From Pseudidiomarina donghaiensis (GTDB lineage Bacteria > Pseudomonadota > Gammaproteobacteria > Enterobacterales > Alteromonadaceae), in NCBI RefSeq assembly GCF_900116895.1, contig NZ_FPCF01000001.1:868001-932000 (forward strand): a stretch of 64,000 nt of DNA, written 5' to 3'. Positions 38,838 through 46,466 of the stretch are shown here, one piece after another (position 1 is the stretch's first letter; every line of letters starts with the position of its first letter). A program made the position numbers and the translations under genes. The notes under the pieces are model-generated. The model did no database searches, was not told where the DNA came from, and was given only the letters and a program-made list of their open reading frames with translations.

Positions 38838-39749
38838 AAATCTTTGTTTAAGGGAATAAAAAAATATTGGCGGGTAATTGCTGCAGCAGTGGTCTCTTAT
38901 TTTACTTTCGGGGCCGCCAGCGGATGGGCTTCAAGTTGGGCCTTAAGCTCAGGATTAAGTGCAAGCGCTGCTGGGTTTACTGGGGCAGTTGTCGGCGGTG
39001 CAGCAGCTGGTTTTGTAAGTGGTGCTATTATGACAGGTTCGCTCAGAGGAGCGATGAGCGGCGCTTTGGCGGGTGCTATTACTGGCGGTATTTTCGAGGG
39101 TATTGCTCAGTATGGATTTAACACATCAACGGTGACAGAGGCAGCCAGCGCAATGTTGCTAGAAGAAGCTGGTGTGCCAAGGGAAACCATAATGAAGCTA
39201 TACAGTGAAGGTGGTGGACATACCTCACATGTTAAAGTAGATGCAAATGGTGATCCTATTCCTGATCAAGTTATTGATAGCGCAATGGATACAAAACTTG
39301 GTTTAAAAATGAAAGATGGAAAGCTAACAGGCTCTATTGACTGGGCTTGTAATGGAGGTCAGGAGCTTTGTAATCAATCTATGAAATATTTTGATGAAGT
39401 AGTATCAACAAATTCTGATTTGCTTGATATTACCAATAATCTAATCTCCGATTATTCTTCTGCTGATGCTTATTTAAACTTCACGAGTAATAAGAGTCCA
39501 TATGCGCGAGGGCATTGGAACAACTCTGTAAAAGTGATCAAAGTCAATCGAAATTCAATTGTTTTGAAACGTGCATTACAACATGAATATGGACACTCGT
39601 TAGGCTTGTTCCACCGAACTAACGATACAATGAATTTCATGAGTTATTACGGGCTTGGCTCTACATATCAAAATATTGCACCACAGATGAATGCAGCACA
39701 GAGAAGATGGTTAATAGATGCTTATACTCCTTGGTATAAATTTTGGTGA
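38424..39749 (+). CDS. Rhs core fragment with zincin metalloprotease toxin tip (cassette B)
   Basis: 441 residues, the intact representative of the array. Residues 1-138 are the Rhs-associated core (HLGSVFTTLATTGEIISQQL, YDPTLGRFLQADP, NYNRYSYVLNNPMSYTDPSG). About 139-245 form a hydrophobic, Gly/Ala-rich linker with TM-like stretches. The tip ends with the zinc motif HEYGHSLGLFH (about residue 388; HExxHxxGxxH) and a Met-turn MNFMSYYG, typical of metzincin/matrixin-like proteases. Start GTG 38424 is the first usable codon. With no N-terminal Rhs shell this is an orphan cassette, unlikely to be delivered by itself. The next gene overlaps its stop as TGATG. Confidence 0.87.
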   Translation: MADDVVIVQRESASTSTETTYLLFKDHLGSVFTTLATTGEIISQQLFSAFGQTRTIYTTGGVALGSMLPPTEQGFTGHRQMDALGIVHMKGRIYDPTLGRFLQADPFVQAPKNSQNYNRYSYVLNNPMSYTDPSGYFFKSLFKGIKKYWRVIAAAVVSYFTFGAASGWASSWALSSGLSASAAGFTGAVVGGAAAGFVSGAIMTGSLRGAMSGALAGAITGGIFEGIAQYGFNTSTVTEAASAMLLEEAGVPRETIMKLYSEGGGHTSHVKVDANGDPIPDQVIDSAMDTKLGLKMKDGKLTGSIDWACNGGQELCNQSMKYFDEVVSTNSDLLDITNNLISDYSSADAYLNFTSNKSPYARGHWNNSVKVIKVNRNSIVLKRALQHEYGHSLGLFHRTNDTMNFMSYYGLGSTYQNIAPQMNAAQRRWLIDAYTPWYKFW

Positions 39750-40438
39750 TGACTATGTTCAGATTTATTTTAGTTGTATTGCTCTTTAGTCAAGCTGGAT
39801 TTGCCAATCAGGTTGGCAATGAGGGAGCTGAGTGTATCGTTTATATTGACCTTGAAAAGCTGGAAAGTGAGCAGCTTGTGCAGGTGGGGGAAAGTGTAAA
39901 GGCTGATGCTATACAAGTATGTAATTTCAATGTTAAAAGACGATATTTGTCATTTAAAACGCTAGTTGGCGATTCTATTTGTAGAGTTGAACAAAGAGAA
40001 TTAGAGCTTTTTGAAGGAACTTTGGTTGATAAAAATATTCCCGCAGGCTATCACTATGCAACTGGTAAACAAGGTGGTTGTCCTAGTATGAACGAGTTTA
40101 CGGAGTTAACAAATTTATCAAAGTCTTTGAATGCTAATCGTGTCACAATTTTACTAGATAAGTTTCAGGAAAACTTGGTAGATAAGGATTGCAAAAATCA
40201 TGAAAAATACTTCGATTTATCGTTCTGGGATAAATATATAGACTCAGGTTATTCTGATTTTATGAAAAGTAGTAATACTGGCTCTGATATTAGAATAACG
40301 GATGTATCACGTTATTTATTATCAACTGACGAGAATATCCACCTCATCTCAATTTTAATCGCGGATACAAGTTGGTCGCTGGTAGCATTTATATCGAATG
40401 ATTCAATAGTGATTAAAAGTGTGTCTAAAGATCTTTAG
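39749..40438 (+). CDS. Exported putative immunity protein (cassette B)
   Basis: 229 residues with a signal peptide (MFRFILVVLLFSQAGFA then NQ) and cysteines in the mature chain (AECIVY, IQVCNF, SICRVE, GGCPSM, KDCKNH). No family recognised. Coupling to the zincin toxin through TGATG, the AT-rich codon use and its position make it the cognate immunity protein by context; a periplasmic protease inhibitor is a reasonable guess. Confidence 0.75.
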   Translation: MTMFRFILVVLLFSQAGFANQVGNEGAECIVYIDLEKLESEQLVQVGESVKADAIQVCNFNVKRRYLSFKTLVGDSICRVEQRELELFEGTLVDKNIPAGYHYATGKQGGCPSMNEFTELTNLSKSLNANRVTILLDKFQENLVDKDCKNHEKYFDLSFWDKYIDSGYSDFMKSSNTGSDIRITDVSRYLLSTDENIHLISILIADTSWSLVAFISNDSIVIKSVSKDL

Positions 40439-40447
40439 CAGGCTTGT

Positions 40448-40622
40448 GGCGGCCGCCAACGAACTGCGCAAGGCTTTACCGAGCATCGGCAGATGGATGT
40501 GCTTGGGCATATTGTAATTAAAAGGGCGAGGGTGATGAATATTCTGTGTCAGCCCAATTTAGTTTGCCACTACAAATCATAGCTAAAACGAAGCAAGTGA
40601 GAGCTTATTCTTTTTTGGTAGC
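40448..40622 (+). pseudogene. Degraded Rhs core and IS-end remnants
   Basis: CAAGGCTTTACCGAGCATCG and CAGATGGATGTGCTTGGGCA (40472-40510) are a mutated copy of the core segment encoding QGFTGHRQMDALGI. GAGGGTGATGAATATTCTGT (from 40528) resembles the IS-like end at 47087, and AGCTTGATCGAACACCGTTA (from 40621) resembles the core start. It holds no intact gene. Confidence 0.7.
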
Positions 40623-41165
40623 TTGATCGAACACCGTTACACAGTGGCTGCCGCTGCATTTTATGGCGTTGGTGAAGCCTTTAGCGGTATGGATGTCAGC
40701 ATGGGCACTAGCGGTTATTACGGCAAGGTGCTCATGCACGGCATAACCGGCGGCGTCATGAACGTGCTCAGTGGCGGTAAGTTTGGGCATGGATTCGCAG
40801 CCGCAGGCGTTACCCAAGCCTTTGCTCCGGCCATAGGCAAAATAGACAAAGGCAGTCGCTTTAGTGCAGGGCGCGTAGCCGCAGCCGCTGTAGTTGGCGG
40901 TACCGCATCAAGTTTAAGTGGCGGCAAGTTCGCTAATGGCGCGATAACTGGGGCTTTTTCTCGGTTGTTTAATGATGAAGGGTATCATCAAACAGTGAAA
41001 AAAAGAGTGCTAGAGTCAGGTAATCGAGCGTTAGCTCTTGTTAAAGATAAATCTGAACAGCTGTATGTTTACGCGAAAAATGCATTAGGAGAGACTGCGG
41101 ACTATATAGCTGAGAAACTAAAATCCGGACTAAGTGTCAAATTTGATGCGGAAATCACAGGTTGA
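40623..41165 (+). pseudogene. Rhs linker and toxin tip, first part before in-frame TGA (cassette C)
   Basis: 180 codons. Begins IEHRYTVA, a mutated core start fused directly to the linker (AAAFYGVGEAFSGMD), so the DPSG end of the core is missing. The linker shows GGKFGHGFAAAG and GGKFANGAITGAFSRLF, as in the other cassettes. The tip (GNRALALVKDKSEQLYVYAK...) stops at TGA 41163-41165, and the same frame then continues for 109 codons. The tip is not recognised. Confidence 0.75.
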
Positions 41166-41492
41166 GCTTTAGGTCTTGGTGGATCAACAGGCGTGACATT
41201 AGCTTACACTCAATACAATATGGGCGTATATTATACAATTTCCGGTGGAGGGTATTCTGGTTTAGGTATAGGCAATAACTATTCAGTTGGCACTTTTTCG
41301 GGAGGTCTTGATTCTTTAAAAGGATTTAGTGGGTCTACCGGAGCCCACGGATTGATTTTTAAAGGTACTATGACCTTTGCGAATAAGGGAATTGGCCTTA
41401 ATTCTCGATCTTTTGGTGTTGGAGCTAACGCTTTCGGTGGCGCTTTCGGGTTTATTAACTACACATGGGAATTAAGTCGAACTTATTATTAA
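41166..41492 (+). pseudogene. Glycine-rich toxin tip, second part after in-frame TGA (cassette C)
   Basis: Continuation in the same frame as 40623-41165: ALGLGGSTGVTLAYTQYNMG, then YYTISGGGYSGLGIGNNYSV, ending FGFINYTWELSRTYY. One sense codon in place of TGA would give a single 289-residue protein. An internal GTG at 41193 could start a separate 99-residue product but has no clear ribosome-binding site. The Gly/aromatic alternation suggests beta-strands; I do not recognise a family. Confidence 0.7.
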
Positions 41493-41496
41493 TATT

Positions 41497-41763
41497 ATGA
41501 TTGTTTCCTTTTTTTGCGTTGTCGGATTAGTAATGATTTTATTTATTGAGTATTACTTGTCCATGAAATTTGCGACAAAACTGTCAATTGAAGATAGGTC
41601 GTTCAGCCTGAGTAACAGAAAAATCAAGGATGCGCATGAGGCATTTACAAAAGGTAATCATTTATCTAAATATTTAAATAAAAGTGATGATAGATTAATG
41701 GTTGCCGTAATTAAAACAAGACAGGTGTTGACATTGGTTTTTATTATATCGTTCTTCCTTTGA
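41497..41763 (+). CDS. Small membrane protein, putative immunity (cassette C)
   Basis: 88 residues with a hydrophobic N-terminal segment (VSFFCVVGLVMILFIEYYLS), a polar middle (about 30-70) and a C-terminal hydrophobic segment (VLTLVFIISFFL). Two TM segments suggest an inner-membrane immunity protein, which would fit a membrane-acting tip. Starts 4 bases after the tip's stop. No ribosome-binding site is obvious and no family is recognised. Confidence 0.65.
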   Translation: MIVSFFCVVGLVMILFIEYYLSMKFATKLSIEDRSFSLSNRKIKDAHEAFTKGNHLSKYLNKSDDRLMVAVIKTRQVLTLVFIISFFL

Positions 41764-41857
41764 TTCTTTGGTTCAATTGATGAATTCAGGGTGCGTACCT
41801 AGGGTAATACCGCGAACGTTTTTTAGCAATATTACGTTCGGTTTGACGATCTGTATC

Positions 41858-41980
41858 GGTAGTGTTCAGAATTCTGTGTCATTTTACTAAGTAGCATAAG
41901 AAAGATGATACGTGACTAGGCCAGGCTTCGGCAAGGTGGCGTTGAATATATTATGCCAAGCATTTTTAACAACTTATGAG
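41858..41980. repeat. Island repeat R2 (IS-end-like)
   Basis: Second copy of the R1 element: GGTAGTGTTCAGAATTCTGT then TACGTGACTAGGCCAGGCTT, more diverged (TTTTACTAAGTAGC, GATGATACG). It precedes the next core copy at the same distance as R1. Confidence 0.85.
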
Positions 41981-41982
41981 TT

Positions 41983-42312
41983 TTGGTCGTTAGCGGCGGC
42001 GCCGGCAGCTTAACCGAATACCGTTACACCGTAGCGGATGACGTGGTCATCGTGCAGCGCGAAAGCGCAAGCACAAGCACGGAAGCCACGTACTTGCTCT
42101 TTAAAGACCACCTAGGCTCGGTGTTTACCACCTTAGCCACCACGGGCGAGATAATCAGCCAGCAGCTATTTAGCGCCTTTGGTCAAACCCGAACCATTTA
42201 CACCGCAGGCGGTGTTGCACTTGGCAGCATGTTGCCGCCAACCGAGCAAGGCTTTACCGGGCATCGGCAAATGGATGCCTTGGGCATTGTGCACATGAAA
42301 GGGCGCATTTAA
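41983..42312 (+). pseudogene. Rhs core fragment, truncated (cassette D)
   Basis: 109 codons: GAGSLTEYRYTVADDVVIV through QGFTGHRQMDALGIVHMKGR-I and then TAA. The DNA is nearly identical to the other core copies up to GGGCGCATT (42309), where YDPTLGRFL should begin, and then switches to unrelated AT-rich sequence encoding a zincin tail in a different frame. Best read as an illegitimate junction left by a deletion. Confidence 0.82.
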
Positions 42313-42314
42313 AG

Positions 42315-42530
42315 TGTAAAGGTATAGAAGGGTTAGGCTCCGCCGAAATTGGCGGAAATAAAATTTGGTATGCCACTATTGGAAATTATAGTACGGCAGC
42401 TCATGAATTCGGTCATATTCTAGGGTTTGATCACGCTTCACCAGGAACCGGAGGTATTATGACTTACGATGAATTTCGGAGTGTAAGCTCCCATGAAATA
42501 AGAAGGGTTATAGAGGCTTATGGTGATTAA
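42315..42530 (+). pseudogene. Zincin toxin tail fragment (cassette D)
   Basis: 72 codons without a start: CKGIEGLGSAEIGGNKIWYA, then AAHEFGHILGFDH, a full HExxHxxGxxH zinc motif, and GGIMTYDEF as Met-turn, ending EAYGD. A second zincin tip, distinct from that of cassette B (HEYGHSLGLFH), of which only the 3' end survives. It is out of frame with the core fragment upstream, so no fusion protein is made. Confidence 0.82.
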
Positions 42531-43074
42531 AATATTATTATACTGTGCCTTGTTGACGCTCAGCTTACCCGGGATGACCAGTTATAAAGATGAGCCCTTT
42601 AATTTAGGGCAATATAATGAAACCACTCCTATTGGAAAGGGGCTGTGTTTGAGGTATGAAATTACTGAACGATTTTTTATAGATAGACATGAGATTTTAT
42701 TAAATAAAATCCACTCTCTATATGATGGAGTAACCTGTTTACAAGATGAGCTAACACTACCAAGCTATATATATGACTACAGTGTTGTGATGTTATTTGG
42801 CTTGTTCAATCAATTAGGTATTCATAAAAATAACATTATCGATGGCGAAGATCTCGATTTGTCTGAGTCGATTAAAAACCATTGCAAACATGAAAATTGC
42901 CCTAACGGAATAAACGAAATAGTTGATATTGAATATTTTGATGGTAAAGGTCGAGCTGAAAGTGAATATTCTATTTACTTTTACGAGGATGGTGACCTGA
43001 ATAGTTTGAATATTGTTTTTTCAAGTCTGGGTGTCACTAAAGTGCAATCCTTCGTTATAATGAATGACACATAA
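42520..43074 (+). CDS. Exported putative immunity protein (cassette D)
   Basis: 184 residues with a signal peptide (MVIKILLYCALLTLSLPGMTS) and an acidic mature chain. It overlaps the zincin tail by 11 bases, the same coupling as in cassette B. It shares no obvious sequence with the cassette B immunity protein despite both following zincins. The gene is open although its toxin is truncated, which is expected if immunity remains useful against sister strains. Confidence 0.74.
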   Translation: MVIKILLYCALLTLSLPGMTSYKDEPFNLGQYNETTPIGKGLCLRYEITERFFIDRHEILLNKIHSLYDGVTCLQDELTLPSYIYDYSVVMLFGLFNQLGIHKNNIIDGEDLDLSESIKNHCKHENCPNGINEIVDIEYFDGKGRAESEYSIYFYEDGDLNSLNIVFSSLGVTKVQSFVIMNDT

Positions 43075-43131
43075 ATTGAGGGTATTCAATATTCTAATTA
43101 AGTCAGTTTTAATAACTTATGAGATGTCGTC

Positions 43132-43587
43132 GTTAGCGGCGGCGCCGGCAGCTTAATCAAATACCGTTACACCGTGGCGGATGACGTGGTCATCGTGCAG
43201 CGCGAAAGCGCAAGCACAACAAGTGAAGCCACGTATTTGCTCTTTAAAGACCATTTGGGCTCGGTGTTTACCACCTTAGCCACCACGGGCGAGATAATCA
43301 GCCAGCAGCTATTTAGCGCCTTTGGTCAAACCCGAACCATTTACACCGCAGGCGGTGTTGCACTTGGCAGCATGTTGCCGCCAACCGAGCAGGGCTTTAC
43401 CGGGCATCGGCAGATGGATGCCTTGGGCATTGTGCACATGAAAGGACGCATTTACGACCCCACCCTCGGGCGCTTTTTACAGGCCGATCTCTTTGTGCAA
43501 GCACCCAAGAACAACCAGAACTACAACCGCTATAGCTATGTGCTGAACAACCCCATGAGCTATACCGACCCGAGTGGGTATTTTTTC
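43132..43587 (+). repeat. Rhs core 3'-end repeat, copy 3 (cassette E)
   Basis: Full-length copy ending in GAGTGGGTATTTTTTC, with small differences from copy 1 (AACAAGTGAAGCC; GATCTCTTTGTG instead of GACCCGTTTGTG). Preceded at 43078 by a degenerate GAGGGTATTCAATATTCT. Confidence 0.9.
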
Positions 43588-44586
43588 AGTAAGCTGTGGG
43601 AAAAAATCAAGCCCATTATTGGTGTGATTGTCGTTGCGGCTCTATACGCCTATTGCCCAGCGTGTGCCACGTATTTTGCTAGCAGTTGGTATGGTGCTGC
43701 CACCGCAGGTGCTATAGCTGGTGGTGTTAATGCTGGCTTTAATGGTGGCAATATACTCACCGGTGCATTGCGAGGCGCCTTTGCTGCCGCTGCGTTTTAT
43801 GGCGTTGGTCAAGCGTTTGAACCGGGTTCATTCGGTCATATTGCTGGAAGTGGTCTTGCCGGCGGCATTATGTCTGAAATATTTGGCGGGAATTTTGGGC
43901 ATGGTTTTTTATCTGCCGGTGTTAATGCTATGGCCAGTGGCACTATCAACGGAATTAAACAGGTAGGAGGTCGCATTATTGCAAGTGCTGTTGTTGGCGG
44001 AACGGTTTCAAAATTAACGGGTGGCAAGTTTGCTAATGGTGCAATTGTCGCCGCATTTTCTCGCGTTGTAGATGAGACACAAAGTCGAGGCTCTAAACTT
44101 AGTGACGGTAAAGCCAAAGGTGAGCTAACACTACAGGAAACAGAAGCTCTTGATCGTGACCTAATAGAACTAAATAAAAAGATTAGTTCACTTAAGTCAT
44201 TTCAACTTAAAGAGGAAGCTTTAAGCTGGTTACATAAAAATGTTCATCCACTTGCAGTTGATCACGATGTTGAAATTGCAGTTAACATTTTTGACGATCT
44301 TGGCCAAATTAGATTGGGAAATGCAGTTACCGATTATTATAGGCATGAAATTAGCTCAACAACCCTATTGACTTCTAATATTCGAGGGTGGGAAAAAGGT
44401 TGGGCAGCAAACTGGCATTCTCATGCAGACGGACCGAGTGGAGGATTTAGTTATTCTGATCACAAGCTATACCAAAGTTGGAGCGATGTAACACCTAATG
44501 TGACCTACCATATGTCTAGAATTAACTTTCATGGTCGCAACGTGTTAGATACATATGAGGGGCAGTATTATGTTAAAGATTATTAG
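43174..44586 (+). CDS. Rhs core fragment with JAB/DUF4329-like toxin tip (cassette E)
   Basis: 470 residues: Rhs core (about 1-138; here LQADLF for the usual LQADPF), hydrophobic Gly-rich linker (about 139-300; GGNFGHGFLSAG, GGKFANGAIVAAFSR) and a C-terminal domain. The latter has EALDRDLIELN near residue 325, VEIAVNIFDDLG and NWHSHADGPSGGFSYSD near residue 413. The HxH followed by SxxD resembles the JAMM/JAB zinc motif and the DUF4329 domain found at Rhs C-termini, suggesting a metallo-hydrolase or peptidase toxin. GTG 43174 is the first usable start. The family call is from motif shape only. Confidence 0.82.
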   Translation: MADDVVIVQRESASTTSEATYLLFKDHLGSVFTTLATTGEIISQQLFSAFGQTRTIYTAGGVALGSMLPPTEQGFTGHRQMDALGIVHMKGRIYDPTLGRFLQADLFVQAPKNNQNYNRYSYVLNNPMSYTDPSGYFFSKLWEKIKPIIGVIVVAALYAYCPACATYFASSWYGAATAGAIAGGVNAGFNGGNILTGALRGAFAAAAFYGVGQAFEPGSFGHIAGSGLAGGIMSEIFGGNFGHGFLSAGVNAMASGTINGIKQVGGRIIASAVVGGTVSKLTGGKFANGAIVAAFSRVVDETQSRGSKLSDGKAKGELTLQETEALDRDLIELNKKISSLKSFQLKEEALSWLHKNVHPLAVDHDVEIAVNIFDDLGQIRLGNAVTDYYRHEISSTTLLTSNIRGWEKGWAANWHSHADGPSGGFSYSDHKLYQSWSDVTPNVTYHMSRINFHGRNVLDTYEGQYYVKDY

Positions 44587-45025
44587 TTACATTTGTTTTT
44601 TAGTTATAGGGATAATGATCCCATGTGTTATTAAAGCAAACCCTTTGGTTGAAACGCTTACCCCAATTATAAATTTTGACCACAAGTCTTTACAATTAAA
44701 TATTGAAAATAGAGTGATTTTGGAAGGGTATTTGTTTATCGATAGAGAGGTATATTTATTTTCGAGTTTGGATTCGCTAAATAAATTCACATCTGTTGAT
44801 AGAGTTACGATTAAAGCAAATGATGAAATTGAGCTATCAAATTTTAATGGATGTTTTGTTAGCGTTAAAGGTACTTTGAAGTTGTATACGGGTAATGTAA
44901 GTCGTTATTTTCTAGAAGATGTTGATTCAGTCAAACGGAGAGGATTATTTTACGATCTTGCTCTTCGGCAACAGCCTGATAAGCCGCCAAAGTGTTTGGT
45001 AAAGGCAATTATCGACGTATTGTAA
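44570..45025 (+). CDS. Exported putative immunity protein (cassette E)
   Basis: 151 residues. Signal peptide about 1-26 (ISYICFLVIGIMIPCVIKAN). The mature part has RVILEGYLFIDREVYLFSS and a later SNFNGCFVSVKGTL, the pattern of a small beta-barrel. The same V-x-L-x-GYL pattern occurs in the immunity candidate of cassette F, whose toxin is related. ATG 44570 follows GAGGGG at seven bases; it overlaps the toxin end by 17 bases. Confidence 0.78.
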   Translation: MLKIISYICFLVIGIMIPCVIKANPLVETLTPIINFDHKSLQLNIENRVILEGYLFIDREVYLFSSLDSLNKFTSVDRVTIKANDEIELSNFNGCFVSVKGTLKLYTGNVSRYFLEDVDSVKRRGLFYDLALRQQPDKPPKCLVKAIIDVL

Positions 45026-45047
45026 AGCTCTTAATCAGATGATAGGA

Positions 45048-45490
45048 GGCGGCGCCGGCAGCTTAACCGAATACCGTTAACCGTAGCGGATGACGTGGTC
45101 ATCGTGCAGCGCGAAAGCGCAAGCACGGAAGCCACGTACTTGCTCTTTAAAGACCACCTAGGCTCGGTGTTTACCACCTTAGCCACCACGGGCGAGATAA
45201 TCAGCCAGCAGCTATTTAGCGCCTTTGGTCAAACCCGAACCATTTACACCGCAGGCGGTGTTGCACTTGGCAGCATGTTGCCGCCAACCGAGCAAGGCTT
45301 TACCGGGCATCGGCAAATGGATGCCTTGGGCATTGTGCACATGAAAGGGCGCATTTATGACCCCACCCTCGGGCGCTTTTTGCAGGCCGACCCGTTTGTG
45401 CAAGCGCCCAAAAACAGCCAGAACTACAACCGCTATAGCTATGTGCTGAACAACCCCATGAGCTATACCGACCCGAGTGGGTATTTTTTC
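45048..45490 (+). repeat. Rhs core 3'-end repeat, copy 4 (cassette F)
   Basis: Full copy with two small deletions near its start (CGTTAACCGTAG for CGTTACACCGTAG; six bases lost in the AGCACAAGCACG run), then identical or nearly identical to the other copies to GGGTATTTTTTC. Confidence 0.9.
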
Positions 45491-45715
45491 AAAGCGCTAT
45501 TCGACGGAATAAAAATACTGGCGACAGATCGTTTCCATAGCGGTTATGTTTATACCAGGTATAAATGTGATAGCAGCAGGGTTTATTTCTGGGTATATCG
45601 CTACGGGAAGTCTAAAAGGTGCAGTTATTGGAGCATTTACCGCAGGTATGGCAGGTCCTGCAAACACCTTAGGAGGATTTATAACCAATGGAGTCGTTGG
45701 TGGTCTCGCCAGTAA
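45095..45715 (+). pseudogene. Rhs core fragment, frame-shifted before its toxin tip (cassette F)
   Basis: The core is intact through SYTDPSGYFFKALFDGIKI, after which the frame runs into 68 residues with no similarity to linker sequence. The break is an A-run: here AAAAA (45511-45515), whereas cassette B has seven As at the same place. With two more As the sequence would read GIKKYWRQIVSIAVMFIPG and continue into the frame of the next feature. Confidence 0.85.
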
Positions 45716-46466
45716 AGCTATGGGAGGTAAGTTTGGTCATGGCTTCTGGTCTGCTGGTATTGGCGCATCGCTTAGTGGAAGTATTAACGGTATTAAATCA
45801 GCATTTGGTCGAGTTGTTGCCAGTGCGGTTATTGGAGGCACAATATCTAAGATTACAGGTGGTAAGTTCGCTAATGGAGCATTTGGCGCTGCTTTTGCGA
45901 GAACGTTAGGAGAAGCTCGTGCTGGAAAGTTAGGTAGCTCAAAATCAGGGGCTAGCGATGACAATACGTTTGCAAATAGTAACCGTGAAGCATTGGATGC
46001 CGAACTTGCAGATCTAAATGTTAAAGCCAAGGAACATGGATTATTTACAGGCAAAAATGGTGAACTTGATGCTGCTAAGTGGTTAAATGAAAATGGAGGT
46101 CACTTACAAGACAAGTACGGGGCTGAAATCGGCGCGAATATTTATGAAAATCACGGTGGGCATAGTATTGGCAAAATAGTCACTAGCTACCATAGTAACT
46201 TTGTTGACTTATCTGATTCACTAAATATGTTTCCTCATAAGTTTGGTCAGGTAGCTGATTGGCATACACATTCTAATGGAAGTCATTATGCCTCATGGGG
46301 ACAACATAGAGATAGCCATAAGTCATATTATAGAGCGTATGTTAGTTCGGTTTCTAGTGGAGCTACTAGTATGAGCTTGTATAATCCGGCAATTGCTCGT
46401 TCTACATGGCCTATCACTAGACAGTCGTATGAATCAGCGTTAACTTGTGTTGTAGGGAGCTGCTAA
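45546..46466 (+). CDS. Linker and JAB/DUF4329-like toxin tip (cassette F)
   Basis: 306 residues as read from the first ATG in this frame. Linker GGKFGHGFWSAGIG and GGKFANGAFGAAFAR, then a domain related to cassette E: EALDAELADLN (about residue 145), AEIGANIYENHGG (about residue 195), and ADWHTHSNG (about residue 238) followed by HRDSHKSYY. The HxH pair is kept, but the serine-aspartate spacing differs from cassette E. It is cut from its core by the upstream A-run indel; whether this frame is translated from ATG 45546 is doubtful, since no ribosome-binding site is seen. Confidence 0.8.
   Translation: MFIPGINVIAAGFISGYIATGSLKGAVIGAFTAGMAGPANTLGGFITNGVVGGLASKAMGGKFGHGFWSAGIGASLSGSINGIKSAFGRVVASAVIGGTISKITGGKFANGAFGAAFARTLGEARAGKLGSSKSGASDDNTFANSNREALDAELADLNVKAKEHGLFTGKNGELDAAKWLNENGGHLQDKYGAEIGANIYENHGGHSIGKIVTSYHSNFVDLSDSLNMFPHKFGQVADWHTHSNGSHYASWGQHRDSHKSYYRAYVSSVSSGATSMSLYNPAIARSTWPITRQSYESALTCVVGSC

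Noticed and set aside
41160-41168. TGA inside the cassette C tip as a selenocysteine codon
   Set aside because: The next bases show no convincing SECIS hairpin, the surrounding residues are Gly-rich and not redox-like, and the neighbouring tips also carry inactivating lesions. A nonsense mutation is simpler.
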